A stretch of DNA of 64,000 nucleotides from Paludisphaera borealis. Its GTDB lineage: Bacteria > Planctomycetota > Planctomycetia > Isosphaerales > Isosphaeraceae. How positions within the stretch are numbered: position 1 is the first letter of the stretch; each line of letters begins with the position of its first letter. Where the stretch lies: contig NZ_CP019082.1 in assembly GCF_001956985.1 (NCBI RefSeq), positions 496,001-560,000 of the forward strand, read 5' to 3'. A model generated the notes under the pieces. That model was not told where the DNA came from. It saw only the letters and a program-made list of their open reading frames with translations, and made no database searches. The position numbers were made by a program, and so were the translations under genes. Below are positions 35,672-44,051 of this stretch, piece by piece.

Positions 35672-36691
35672 TCATTTCTCGACGGTCTTTTCGTGGTGCC
35701 CGCCGAACTGGCGGCGCATCGCCGAGAGCAGCTTGTCGGCGAAGGTGGCCTCGCCCCGCGAGGCGAACCGCTCGTAGAGCGCCGTGGTGAGCACGGGCGC
35801 CGGCACGGCCTCGTCGATCGCCGCCTTGATCGTCCATCGCCCTTCGCCTGAATCGGCGACCCGTCCCGAGAAACTCGACAGCTCGGGCTCTTCGAGCAGG
35901 GCCGCCGCCGTCAGATCCAGGAGCCACGACGCGATCACGCTGCCACGCCGCCAGACCTCGGCGACGTCGCGCAGATCGAGATCGTATTGATAAAGCTCGG
36001 GGTCGCGCAGCGGGGTCGTCTCGGCGTCGACCAGGTGCGACTTCTTGCCGACGTCGGCGTGGTGGAGGATGTCCAGCCCCTCGGCGTAGGCGGCCATGAC
36101 GCCGTACTCGATGCCGTTGTGGACCATTTTGACGAAGTGGCCCGCGCCGCTCGGCCCGCAGCGCAAGTAGCCGTGCTCCGCGGTGCCGCCGAGCCGCTCT
36201 CGCCCCGGGGTCCGCGACGCGGCGTCGATCCCCGGCGCGAGGGTCGCGAAGATCGGATCGAGGCGTTTCACCACGTCCGCCGGCCCGCCGATCATCAAAC
36301 AGTATCCCCGCTCGAGCCCCCAAACGCCGCCGCTGGTGCCGACGTCGAGGTACTCCAGCCCCCTGCTCTTGAGTTGGCCGGCGCGGCGGAGGTCGTCGAT
36401 GTAGTACGAGTTGCCGCCGTCGATGACGACGTCGCCCTCGTCGAGCCTGGGCGCGAGGTCGTCGAGGATCGGATCGACGAGGGCGGCGGGGACCATCAGC
36501 CAGACGGCTCGCGGTTTCTCCAGTTTCTTCACGAGATCGTCCAGCGACGACGCGCCCGTCGCGCCCTCTTTGACCAGAGCCTGCACCGGACCGGGTTGCA
36601 CATCGAACACGACGCACTGATGGCCGCCCTTGATCAAACGCCGCACCAGGTTGGCCCCCATCCGGCCCAGGCCGATCATTCCGAGCTGCAT
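35672..36691 (-). CDS. gnd: 6-phosphogluconate dehydrogenase, decarboxylating, short (Gnd/GntZ) form
   Basis: A 339-residue enzyme of the shorter class (about 300-340 residues), often NAD-preferring, converting 6-phosphogluconate to ribulose-5-phosphate and CO2. The N-terminal nucleotide site is [15 protein letters not shown]. The substrate loops are [31 protein letters not shown] and the catalytic-lysine region [17 protein letters not shown] 36691 follows AGGAGTCAGGA, a strong ribosome site. Longer in-frame starts lack one. It is the first gene of a four-gene run (gnd, zwf, HAD, DUF488). Confidence 0.93.
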   Translation of the reverse strand: MQLGMIGLGRMGANLVRRLIKGGHQCVVFDVQPGPVQALVKEGATGASSLDDLVKKLEKPRAVWLMVPAALVDPILDDLAPRLDEGDVVIDGGNSYYIDDLRRAGQLKSRGLEYLDVGTSGGVWGLERGYCLMIGGPADVVKRLDPIFATLAPGIDAASRTPGRERLGGTAEHGYLRCGPSGAGHFVKMVHNGIEYGVMAAYAEGLDILHHADVGKKSHLVDAETTPLRDPELYQYDLDLRDVAEVWRRGSVIASWLLDLTAAALLEEPELSSFSGRVADSGEGRWTIKAAIDEAVPAPVLTTALYERFASRGEATFADKLLSAMRRQFGGHHEKTVEK

Positions 36692-37150
36692 TCCTGACTC
36701 CTGTTTCCTAGCTGTCGTGGGGCATGACGATCGTTTCGTGAGGCCGCGACGACGGCGGTTCAGCGGGGTCGTGAAGCCTCGACTCGCCAACTCCCCTCCT
36801 GAAGCGAAATCCTCCTCGAACCCAATCGGTGACGCCGCTCGCGTGGCGCTGAGGTTAAAGACTTTTAATAGTGAGTCTAGCGGGCTTTCGCCTGGTTCGC
36901 CATCCTCGCGACGCAACCGGCGTTCTTGCTGGTCATCGTCGTCGGGGCCGCGCTGGCGGCCGTCGGGCATGTCGTGGGACCGCTCTCGTTGCGATCCGCC
37001 AGAGCCCGGCGCGACAAGAACGGCTTCGACTGGCGCTGATGCGGGGCATTCCGACCGCCGGAAGCGCTTGCCGTCGTCGCGTCGCGGAGGTTAAGGTTGG
37101 AATCGAACCTCGGACCCTGATTCCTGGCACCTTGATGGTAGACGCCCACC
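36692..37150. other. gene-free region between gnd and the cytochrome c gene
   Basis: 459 bases with no complete gene that I trust. An AT-rich island at 36853-36880 (TTAAAGACTTTTAATAGTG) is the likely promoter zone for gnd on the minus strand, but I cannot fix the hexamers. A coding-like membrane segment without a start lies at 36881-37039. A hairpin that resembles a tRNA T-arm (AGGTTGGAATCGAACCT) lies at about 37094-37110 and was rejected as a tRNA. Confidence 0.5.
36881..37039 (+). pseudogene. orphan coding-like fragment: one membrane helix plus basic tail, no start codon
   Basis: After a TAG at 36878-36880 the frame encodes 52 residues ending in TGA 37037-37039. They contain a clear membrane helix ([19 protein letters not shown]) followed by a basic end ([15 protein letters not shown]). 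The sequence looks protein-like, with GC-rich third positions, yet no ATG or GTG precedes the helix. A GTG at 36871 lies in another frame and would join it by a one-base shift. It may be the remnant of a small membrane protein gene, or use an unusual start. Confidence 0.35.
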
Positions 37151-37651
37151 TTGTCGACTGCTGACCGTTCACCGGACCAAGACGCCCCCGCGGCATTCGA
37201 CCCCGCCGCCGGCAAGTGGGTGTTCATGGGCATGCTGCTCCTGATGACCACGGGCGTCGTCGGGTTCTACGCGTTCCGTCCCCGTCCCGTCCCGGTTCCC
37301 GTCGAGGTCTTGAACGATCCGACGCTGCTCCTGGGACGAACCGTCTACATGGCGCGTTGCGTCGGTTGCCATGGGGTCGAGGGCCGGGGCGACGGCCCGA
37401 TCGCGGGGAGCCTGACCGGACCGCCGGTCGGCGACCTGGCCGACGGCAAGTGGAAGCACGGCGACCGGCCCGAAGACGTGGTCGCCGTGATCTCCCGAGG
37501 CGTTCCCGACACCAGGATGTCCGGCTGGGGCCAGTTGCTCGAAGACGACGAGCTCAAGGCCGTGGCCGCCTATTGCTATTACTTGTCGAAAGCGCCGATC
37601 CCTGAGTCGTTGAGGGGCTCCGGCGGTTTCGGCCCGGTCGCGCCGCGCTGA
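37151..37651 (+). CDS. membrane-anchored class I cytochrome c
   Basis: A 166-residue c-type cytochrome. An N-terminal anchor (VFMGMLLLMTTGVVGFYAF, residues about 25-43) leaves the heme domain on the outer face of the membrane. The heme site is RCVGCHGVEGRGDG (CxxCH), the distal methionine is probably in DTRMSGWG, and the fold closes with ELKAVAAYCYYLSK. Electron transfer to a terminal oxidase or other partner is expected; none is encoded nearby. The start is uncertain. TTG 37151 gives a plausible 24-residue lead, while an in-frame ATG just before the anchor is the alternative. It ends 11 bases before the convergent RidA gene. Confidence 0.82.
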   Translation: MSTADRSPDQDAPAAFDPAAGKWVFMGMLLLMTTGVVGFYAFRPRPVPVPVEVLNDPTLLLGRTVYMARCVGCHGVEGRGDGPIAGSLTGPPVGDLADGKWKHGDRPEDVVAVISRGVPDTRMSGWGQLLEDDELKAVAAYCYYLSKAPIPESLRGSGGFGPVAPR

Positions 37652-37662
37652 TCGCCGCCGGT

Positions 37663-38103
37663 TCAGGCCATGCGGTTGACGAGGTCGTCGTGAATCAAGG
37701 CGTCGACCTCGATCTCGATCTGGGCGTCGGCGTCGATCAGGCCCGAGACTTGAACCATCGTCAACGCGGGGCGGATCTCGCCGAACAACTCGCCGTGGAC
37801 CGCGCCGACCTCTTTCCACTTCTTGATGTCGGTGACGAAGATCCGCGTGCGAACGACGTCGGCCGCCTTGCCGTCGAGCGCTTCGAGGGCCGCGAAGATG
37901 ATCTCGAACGCGCGTCGGGTCTGGCCTTCGAGCGTCGGCGAATAGTGGCCGTCGGCCTCGACGCCGACCGTGCCCGTCACGAAGATCGCGTCCTTCACGC
38001 GAATGGCGCGCGAGTAGCCGATGGTCGCTTCCCAGGCCGATCCGCTGGAGGCGCAGAGACGTTCGTTGCGTTCGCTCGTCGTGATCTTGACCTTGGGCGT
38101 CAT
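37663..38103 (-). CDS. RidA/YjgF/YER057c family protein
   Basis: A 146-residue Rid-family protein. RidA members hydrolyse reactive enamine/imine intermediates, although many paralogues have other roles. The fold's marks are present: GYSRAIRVKDAIFVTGTVG, EGQTRRAFEIIFAALEA, the Arg-containing DVVRTRIFVTDIKKWKEV, and PALTMVQVSGLI with acidic residues ending IEIEVDALI. It is slightly longer than archetypal RidA (about 128) because of the N-terminus. ATG 38103 has AGGAG upstream. The exact subgroup is not assigned. Confidence 0.85.
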   Translation of the reverse strand: MTPKVKITTSERNERLCASSGSAWEATIGYSRAIRVKDAIFVTGTVGVEADGHYSPTLEGQTRRAFEIIFAALEALDGKAADVVRTRIFVTDIKKWKEVGAVHGELFGEIRPALTMVQVSGLIDADAQIEIEVDALIHDDLVNRMA

Positions 38104-38353
38104 ATCTTGCGTCGCTCCTGTTTTCAAAGGGGGGCTGGCGGTGGACTGGAAACGTCGAACGGGTGGGGCCGAGTGGCACGTCTTCACCCCGTCGTTCGAC
38201 TCGCCTCAGCGTAGCGCGCCGCAATCGAGCGGGCAAGGGCGTCCAGCGGTTGGTCCACGATCGAACCGGCTTCTCCCTTCGCCGGGATTGCAGGCGGAAG
38301 CCGTTTATGCCAAGCTTTTTATGGTTGCCCACTCACTCCCGCTGGAACCGTCA

Positions 38354-38995
38354 ATGGCTACGACCCGTCTCGCCGGCGACGACACCGAGGTCCTCCTCCT
38401 CCGCCACGCCGCGGACGGGGATGCGGTCGCATTGCAAAAACTCCTGGGACGGCATCGGGATCGGTTGAGGCGCATGGTGGCCTTGCGGTTGAGTTCGCAC
38501 CAGGCGGCGCAGATCGACGCCTCGGACGTCGTCCGGGAGGCGTTGGTCGAAGCCGAGAGCAAGCTGGCCGACTATGTGCGCGATCGGCCGATGGCTTTTT
38601 ACCCCTGGCTGCACCGGTTGGCCGCCGAGCGGCTGACCTTGACGCGTCGGCGACACATGCCGACCGAGGCCGACGGCGGCTTCCTCAACGAAGACGACAC
38701 CATCGTCAAGACCGCCGGATCGCGCCAGCTCCTGGCCGCCCTCCGGAACGACGACGAGACCACGCCCGGTCAGGCGCACGTCCTGAAGGAGAGCCATCCT
38801 CGGACTCGGGCCGCTCTTGAGCGTCTGAATCCGCCCGACCGCGAGATTCTGGTCATGCACTACCTGGAGGAGCTGAATTTCTCCGACATCGCCGCGATTC
38901 TGGGCGTCGACGAAACGACGGCCAAGATGCAGCACCTCCGCGCCTTGCAACGGATTCGCGTGCTCATCAACATCCGCGACCCCGAGGGCGGATGA
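38354..38995 (+). CDS. ECF-type RNA polymerase sigma factor, kinase-associated
   Basis: A 213-residue sigma-70-family protein of extracytoplasmic-function type. The region 2 part (DAVALQKLLGRHRDRLRRMV to YPWLHRLAAERLTLTRRR) is followed by a linker. Region 4 has the helix-turn-helix (ALERLNPPDREILVMHYLEE, then FSDIAAILGVDETTAKMQHL). Its stop overlaps the start of a Ser/Thr kinase-WD40 gene by four bases, an arrangement known in planctomycetes, where such sigma factors are thought to be controlled by phosphorylation instead of a classical anti-sigma. ATG 38354 gives a normal N-terminus; ATG 38321 in the same frame is the alternative, with no better ribosome site. Confidence 0.88.
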   Translation: MATTRLAGDDTEVLLLRHAADGDAVALQKLLGRHRDRLRRMVALRLSSHQAAQIDASDVVREALVEAESKLADYVRDRPMAFYPWLHRLAAERLTLTRRRHMPTEADGGFLNEDDTIVKTAGSRQLLAALRNDDETTPGQAHVLKESHPRTRAALERLNPPDREILVMHYLEELNFSDIAAILGVDETTAKMQHLRALQRIRVLINIRDPEGG

Positions 38996-41900
38996 TGAGC
39001 GGATTCGACCACCCGTCCGATCCGTTCGATTCCGATTCCACGGAGACCGCGTTCGCCGAGGTGGTCGCCGAGGTTGGAGAGCGGCTTCGCCGCGGCGAAG
39101 CCGTCGACCCGCTGGATTATCCCGACTTCGAGGCTCCACTCCGTGAGATCCTGCCCACGCTGCGGATGGTGACCGAACTTCGAGGGCCGACGACCCCGCA
39201 CGTCGACCTCGGCCGCCTGGGCGACTTTCGGATTATCCGCGAGGTGGGCCGCGGCGGCATGGGGGTCGTCTATGAAGCGATCCAGCTCTCTCTCGATCGT
39301 CGAGTCGCCCTGAAGGTCTTGCCCAACGCGTCGGCCCTCGATTCCAAGCAACTGCGCCGGTTCCAGCTCGAAGCCCAGGCCGCCGCGGGCTTGCAACACC
39401 CGCATATCGTGGAGGTTTACTCCACGGGAACGGCTGAAGGAACCCCGTACTACGCCATGCGGTTCATCGAGGGACGCGACCTGGCGCAGGTCGTCCGCGA
39501 TCGCCGGGCTCAGAACGAGCGGCGCGACACCGGCGCGTCGCCTCAGGCGGCCTCGGGAGGCTCGCGATCCTTCAGCCGGGGCGTGGCGTTCGCGCGCGAG
39601 GTCGCCCGGATGGCCCTTCAGGCCGCCGAGGCGCTGGAGCACGCCCACGCGTGCGACGTCGTGCATCGCGACATCAAGCCGTCGAACCTCCTCGTCGACG
39701 AGGCCGGCCACGTCTGGATCACGGATTTCGGTCTGGCCCGGATCATGGGGGGCCTCGACCTGACCTTGACGGGAGACCTTCTCGGGACGCCTCGCTACAT
39801 GAGCCCCGAGCAGGCGCTCGGCCGTCGCGGACCGTTCGACGGCCGCGCCGACGTCTACTCGCTGGGCGTGACGATTTACGAGCTCTTGACGTTGCATCCC
39901 GCGTTCCCCGGCGACGACCGCATCGACGTGCTGCGGCGGATCGCCGAGGAGGAGCCGACGGCCCCCCGGAAGCTCGATCCGACGATTCCGGTCGACCTTG
40001 AGACGATCGTCCTCAAGGCGATGGCCAAGGCTCCGGCCGACCGCTACGCGACGGCCGGCGACCTGGCCGCCGACCTCGCCCGGTTCCTCGACGATCGGCC
40101 GATCCGGGCCCGCAGGCCGACCCTCGTCGACCACGCCTGGAAATGGACCCGGCGACACCGAAGGCTGGTGACGGCCGGCCTCGCGGCGACGGTCTGCGTC
40201 GCCGTCTGTCTGGCCCTGGCCGCGTTCCAATACACCGTGTGGCTTCAGAAATACACCGCCGTGTTGCGGACCGCGGTCGCCCGGGCCGATCAGTCCACCC
40301 GGCTCGCCGAACGCCGCGCCTACGTATTGAGCCTCCGTCTGGCCGCCCAGGCCGTCGACGACAAGCGCTGGGAGCGGGCCCAGGAGTCGCTCGACGCGAT
40401 CGAGCCCAGCCCGGACGGCGACGACCCTCGCGATTTCTCCTGGTACTACCTCCGTCGCCTGGCTCGCCGCGAGATCGTGCTCCTCCCCGGCCCCGCCGTC
40501 CCCACTCACGAGATTCTGCTCACCCGCGACGGCTCGAAGCTGTTCTCGCGAGGCGTCGATCAAATACTCACGTTCTGGAGCTTTCCGCGGGTCGCCGCTC
40601 CTGGAAGGAGCGGGCCCTTCGACGCGCAGGACGTCGTGTTCAGCTCCGACGGCCGGATCGTCGTCGGCGATCGCCTCGGCTCGGGCGGCCGGCGCGACGA
40701 GCTCGCCGTCTGGGAGACGAAGGGGGGCGAGATCCGGATGCGGTTTCCGCTCGAAGCTTCGGCGGAGAAGCTGGACCGGTTTTTCCACCACGCGCTCCTT
40801 GCGGACGGCCGCCTGTTGGCTTGCGCCTGGGAGACCGGCGGTGCATGGCCGTCGGTCTCGTTGCGGATCTGGAACCTCCACGACACCGGCCCCGAGCCGA
40901 AGCCGCTGGTGGCCCTCGACGGGCTCGCGTACCCCGTTTTCGCTCCCTCGGGCGAGCGCTTCGTCACGCTCGAAAACGAGGGGGTCTTCGTGCGCGACGT
41001 GTCGACCGGCGAGGTCCTGTCGAAGCTCTCGGATCGAGGCGACGCGACGCCGGCGATCGTCCTCTCGGCCGACGGCCGCTGGGTGGCGGTGGGCTTTCCC
41101 GACGGCCTGATAATCATCTACGACACATCCAACGGAACCGAGCGGGAACGGCGTCGGCTTGACGTCAAGCTCACGAGCCTCTGGTTCGGCCCGGGGGGCG
41201 ACCTGATCGCGGCGTCCGATGCGACCGGCGCGGTTCATGTCTGGGATCGTGCTTCGGTTCCGTACCACAAGTTCGACTCGCGCGACCCGCTCGATCCGAA
41301 CGAATCGGACGGCGTTCGCGCGATCGCCTTCTCTCCCGACCGCAGGTTTCTGGCGGTTTCGCCGAAGCGCAAGCCTCAAGGCCTCCTTTCCGCGGCCGTC
41401 TGGGAGCTGGCCACCGGCCGTCGCTTCGGTCCGCCGCCGAGTCCGGACCCCGCGACCGACTCGCTGGTCTTCACGCCCGACAGCCGCGCCTTGGTGATGG
41501 GTGGGCTCCGGTCGCCGCGGATCTGGCGGTTCGACCCACCCCCAGATCCTCCGCCGCTGGCCGGGCACAAGGATGAAGCCTGGTCGGTCGCCTTCTCCCC
41601 CGACGGCAAGTTGCTGGCCACCGGCAGTGACGACACCGACGAGCCGCAGACGATCAAGATCTGGGACCCGGCGTCGAGCGCTCTCCTTCGGGGGTGGTCG
41701 GGGGGGGTGGGGACGGTCGCGTCGATCGCCTTCTCTCCCGACGGTCGCATGCTCGCCACGGGCCATCTGGCGTCGACCGGCAACGTCCGGCTCTGGAACG
41801 TCGCCGACGGCAAGCTGCTTGCCGAACTCTCCGGTCACGACGACATGGTTCGGACGGTCGCTTTCTCCCCCAACGGCGCCGTGCTCGCCTCGGGCGGCCG

Positions 41901-42471
41901 CGACCAGACGATCCGGCTCTGGGACGTCGCCGCGCGACGCTGCATCCAGCGGCTCGTCGGCCACTCCAGTACGGTCCGCAGCGTGGCGTTCTCACCCGAC
42001 GGCCGCCGGCTGGCCTCGGCCAGCACCTCGGGAGCCGTGCGACTCTGGGACCCGGTTCAAGGCTCGCTCCTGCATCGAGAAAAAATCCCGACGAAGCTGG
42101 TGGCGGTCGCCTTCTCTCCTGACGGAGCCCTGCTCGCGACCGCTGACGAGGACGGCGTCGTCGTGCTTCGCGATGCGACGACCCTCGCCCTGCTCCGATC
42201 CATCCGCGGCGACATTGATCCGTTCCTCGACCTCGCCTTCGCCACCGACGGTCGTTCGCTGGCCACCTCCAGCAAGTCCGGGACGATCCGGGTCTGGGAC
42301 ACGCTCGCCGGTCAGGAATTGCTGACCTTGAGAGGACACGCCGCCCAGGTCAACGACATCGCCTTCTCGCCCGACGGCCGCCTTCTCGCCTCGTGCGCTC
42401 ACGACGGCTCGGTCCAGCTCTGGCGAGCCTTGTCCGACGACCCGTTTTCACTGCGGAAGTCGTCGGAATAA
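38992..42471 (+). CDS. Ser/Thr protein kinase with transmembrane helix and C-terminal WD40 repeats
   Basis: A 1159-residue protein. Residues 1-75 are the acidic lead typical of planctomycete kinases (EAVDPLDYPDFEAPLREILP). The kinase spans about 80-365: GRGGMGVVYEAIQ, VALKVL, VHRDIKPSNLLVDE near 223, DFGLARI near 245, PRYMSPEQALG. A transmembrane helix lies at about 395-418 (TAGLAATVCVAVCLALAAF). Residues about 480-1155 are a WD40 propeller array, with repeats such as VAFSPDGKLLATGSDD, IRLWDVAARRCIQ and IRVWDTLAGQELLTLRGH. The start lies inside the sigma-factor stop, so the two are coupled. A reasonable reading is that the kinase senses through the propeller and phosphorylates the sigma factor; the direct evidence is only the overlap. 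Confidence 0.93.
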   Translation: MMSGFDHPSDPFDSDSTETAFAEVVAEVGERLRRGEAVDPLDYPDFEAPLREILPTLRMVTELRGPTTPHVDLGRLGDFRIIREVGRGGMGVVYEAIQLSLDRRVALKVLPNASALDSKQLRRFQLEAQAAAGLQHPHIVEVYSTGTAEGTPYYAMRFIEGRDLAQVVRDRRAQNERRDTGASPQAASGGSRSFSRGVAFAREVARMALQAAEALEHAHACDVVHRDIKPSNLLVDEAGHVWITDFGLARIMGGLDLTLTGDLLGTPRYMSPEQALGRRGPFDGRADVYSLGVTIYELLTLHPAFPGDDRIDVLRRIAEEEPTAPRKLDPTIPVDLETIVLKAMAKAPADRYATAGDLAADLARFLDDRPIRARRPTLVDHAWKWTRRHRRLVTAGLAATVCVAVCLALAAFQYTVWLQKYTAVLRTAVARADQSTRLAERRAYVLSLRLAAQAVDDKRWERAQESLDAIEPSPDGDDPRDFSWYYLRRLARREIVLLPGPAVPTHEILLTRDGSKLFSRGVDQILTFWSFPRVAAPGRSGPFDAQDVVFSSDGRIVVGDRLGSGGRRDELAVWETKGGEIRMRFPLEASAEKLDRFFHHALLADGRLLACAWETGGAWPSVSLRIWNLHDTGPEPKPLVALDGLAYPVFAPSGERFVTLENEGVFVRDVSTGEVLSKLSDRGDATPAIVLSADGRWVAVGFPDGLIIIYDTSNGTERERRRLDVKLTSLWFGPGGDLIAASDATGAVHVWDRASVPYHKFDSRDPLDPNESDGVRAIAFSPDRRFLAVSPKRKPQGLLSAAVWELATGRRFGPPPSPDPATDSLVFTPDSRALVMGGLRSPRIWRFDPPPDPPPLAGHKDEAWSVAFSPDGKLLATGSDDTDEPQTIKIWDPASSALLRGWSGGVGTVASIAFSPDGRMLATGHLASTGNVRLWNVADGKLLAELSGHDDMVRTVAFSPNGAVLASGGRDQTIRLWDVAARRCIQRLVGHSSTVRSVAFSPDGRRLASASTSGAVRLWDPVQGSLLHREKIPTKLVAVAFSPDGALLATADEDGVVVLRDATTLALLRSIRGDIDPFLDLAFATDGRSLATSSKSGTIRVWDTLAGQELLTLRGHAAQVNDIAFSPDGRLLASCAHDGSVQLWRALSDDPFSLRKSSE

Positions 42472-42569
42472 TCGGAAGAATCCGGATTTTTTTCTGGAAG
42501 TGGCGATCCGGATACATCCTCTCGGTAGCGGCCTCATCGACGACGCCCCCACCGAGGAGATTTCCCGCG

Positions 42570-43859
42570 ATGTCCACCGACGCCCAGCTCCAGGCCAACC
42601 GCGCCAACGCCAAGAAAAGCTGCGGACCGAAATCCGACGAGGGCAAGGCTCGATCGCGGCTGAACGCCCTTAAACACGGAATGCGCGCCAAAACCGTCAA
42701 CCCGATCCTGCCCCACGAAGACCCGGCCGAGCTGGAAGCCAAGATCCAGGAGTGGGTCGACGACTACCAGCCGACCAACGCCGTCGAACGCGAGCTGGTC
42801 GTCCGGGCGGCGCGGATCTCGTGGACTCTCGACCGGGCCGAGCGGTACGAGACCGCCCTCCTCGCGCGCAAAGTGCGCAAGGCCATGCTCCGCTCGCGCG
42901 CCAAGCGGACGGAGAAGGTCTGCGAACTCGGCCGCAAATTGTTTTACATGGCGGGGAAGCGGTTGTTGCCGATCTCCGGCCCGGCCTGGACCGACGACCC
43001 CTCGGCCTTCGTCGCCCGGCTCGAAGAATCGCCCGAAGGCGCGCAATGGCTGCTCGATCGCTGGGTCGAGATGCGCTGTTTGATCATCTCGAATGAGAAC
43101 TGGACCTTCCTCGACCAGTTCCGATTCGTCCGCCTGCTCGGCAAACAGCCGCTGGCCGCGATCGACGATCCGGAGTTGAACGAGATCTTCCTCGCCTGGG
43201 AGACAATCGAGGAGAAGTGGGGCACCCGGTTCTGGCTCCAGATGCAGGAGATGACGCCGTACGAAGATCCGGCATTCAGCGCCTGGCGGGTCTGGCGCGA
43301 GATCGTGCCACGCCCCGAATCTCCCGAGGCCGGCGTCGCGTTCCTGCGCGGGATCGCCGAGCGCGAAATCGAACGGCTTCAGGATCTGCTCGTGGACCTC
43401 GAAGAGATCGAGGGCGAAGACGCGATGGAACTCGCCGAGCAAGCCTCGTTCTCGGCCAGCGACACTTTCGAGCGGCTCCGACGGTTCCAGACCGCCCGGA
43501 CCCGCGACCTCCTCCGCACCATCGACTTGCTGACGAAGATCCGCAAGGCCGAGGCCCACGCGTCGAAACCGGAGAAAAAGCGACGAAGGAACCCAATCCG
43601 ACGGCCCCCCGGAAGCCGGTCGCCCGCCCCTCGTCGTACCGGTCCGACCCGATCGAAACCCTGGTCGCTGAGGGCATGGCCGATTACCTGGCGAAGCTGC
43701 TGGAGGCGGGGGAAAGGCCCTCCAGAACACCCAGAAACAGCGCGAACGAAGCCGATGGACGAAATTCCGAAGCCTCTGTACCGCTTCAGGTTAAATCGCT
43801 GGAGACCGGGTTCCCCGCGAGCGAAGGAAGCCAATCCGGCGCGGGGCTCACGGGGGTGA
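42570..43859 (+). CDS. planctomycete STDAQ-type hypothetical protein, frameshifted near its 3' end
   Basis: The protein begins STDAQLQANRANAKKSCGP and continues DEGKARSRLNALKHGMRAK, a lead recurring in a multi-copy planctomycete family of unknown function. It is soluble and helix-rich (about 430 residues). ATG 42570 has GAGGAGA upstream. At the A5 run 43575-43579 the frame changes character. In the annotated frame the tail becomes Arg/Pro/Trp-rich. In the +1 frame the sequence continues sensibly (SYRSDPIETLVAEGMADYLA and onward) to TGA 43871-43873. One extra A would restore a 434-residue protein. This is a real frameshift mutation, a base-calling error or ribosomal slippage. Confidence 0.75.
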   Translation: MSTDAQLQANRANAKKSCGPKSDEGKARSRLNALKHGMRAKTVNPILPHEDPAELEAKIQEWVDDYQPTNAVERELVVRAARISWTLDRAERYETALLARKVRKAMLRSRAKRTEKVCELGRKLFYMAGKRLLPISGPAWTDDPSAFVARLEESPEGAQWLLDRWVEMRCLIISNENWTFLDQFRFVRLLGKQPLAAIDDPELNEIFLAWETIEEKWGTRFWLQMQEMTPYEDPAFSAWRVWREIVPRPESPEAGVAFLRGIAEREIERLQDLLVDLEEIEGEDAMELAEQASFSASDTFERLRRFQTARTRDLLRTIDLLTKIRKAEAHASKPEKKRRRNPIRRPPGSRSPAPRRTGPTRSKPWSLRAWPITWRSCWRRGKGPPEHPETARTKPMDEIPKPLYRFRLNRWRPGSPRAKEANPARGSRG

Positions 43860-44051
43860 GGCCGCCCGCGTGACTTCTCGTCAACTCATTGCCCCGGGCG
43901 TCGTCAAGTCCGGCTGAGTGGTGCGAACCGGGACGGGCTCGCACTGGACGGCTCCACGCGAGGACTCGACAATATCCAAACAGGATCGGTGGGATGGCCG
44001 ATCGACTCGATCAGGGAGGCGCCACGCACGGCGAGAAGTGACGCAACAAGC

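Noticed and set aside
36855-36885. Minus-strand stretch GACTCACTATTA resembling a phage T7 promoter
   Set aside because: Only part of the consensus matches, there is no phage polymerase or prophage nearby, and AT-rich promoter islands give such matches by chance.
37085-37165. tRNA-like sequence on the minus strand (GGTTCGATTCC T-loop with AACCTCCGC afterwards)
   Set aside because: When the T-loop is set in register its stem does not pair beyond two bases, no matching seven-base acceptor 5' half exists, and D and anticodon arms cannot be drawn. At most a decayed remnant.
36877-37251. Minus-strand frame of 124 codons overlapping the cytochrome c start
   Set aside because: No ribosome site, Ser/Ala/Arg-rich composition, no recognisable domain, and it runs antisense to the cytochrome leader.
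42472-42569. T7 run and two ATCCGGAT palindromes after the WD40 kinase, possible terminator
   Set aside because: No stable stem stands directly before the T-run; the two ATCCGGAT copies can pair only with a small stem around the run. Not strong enough to annotate.
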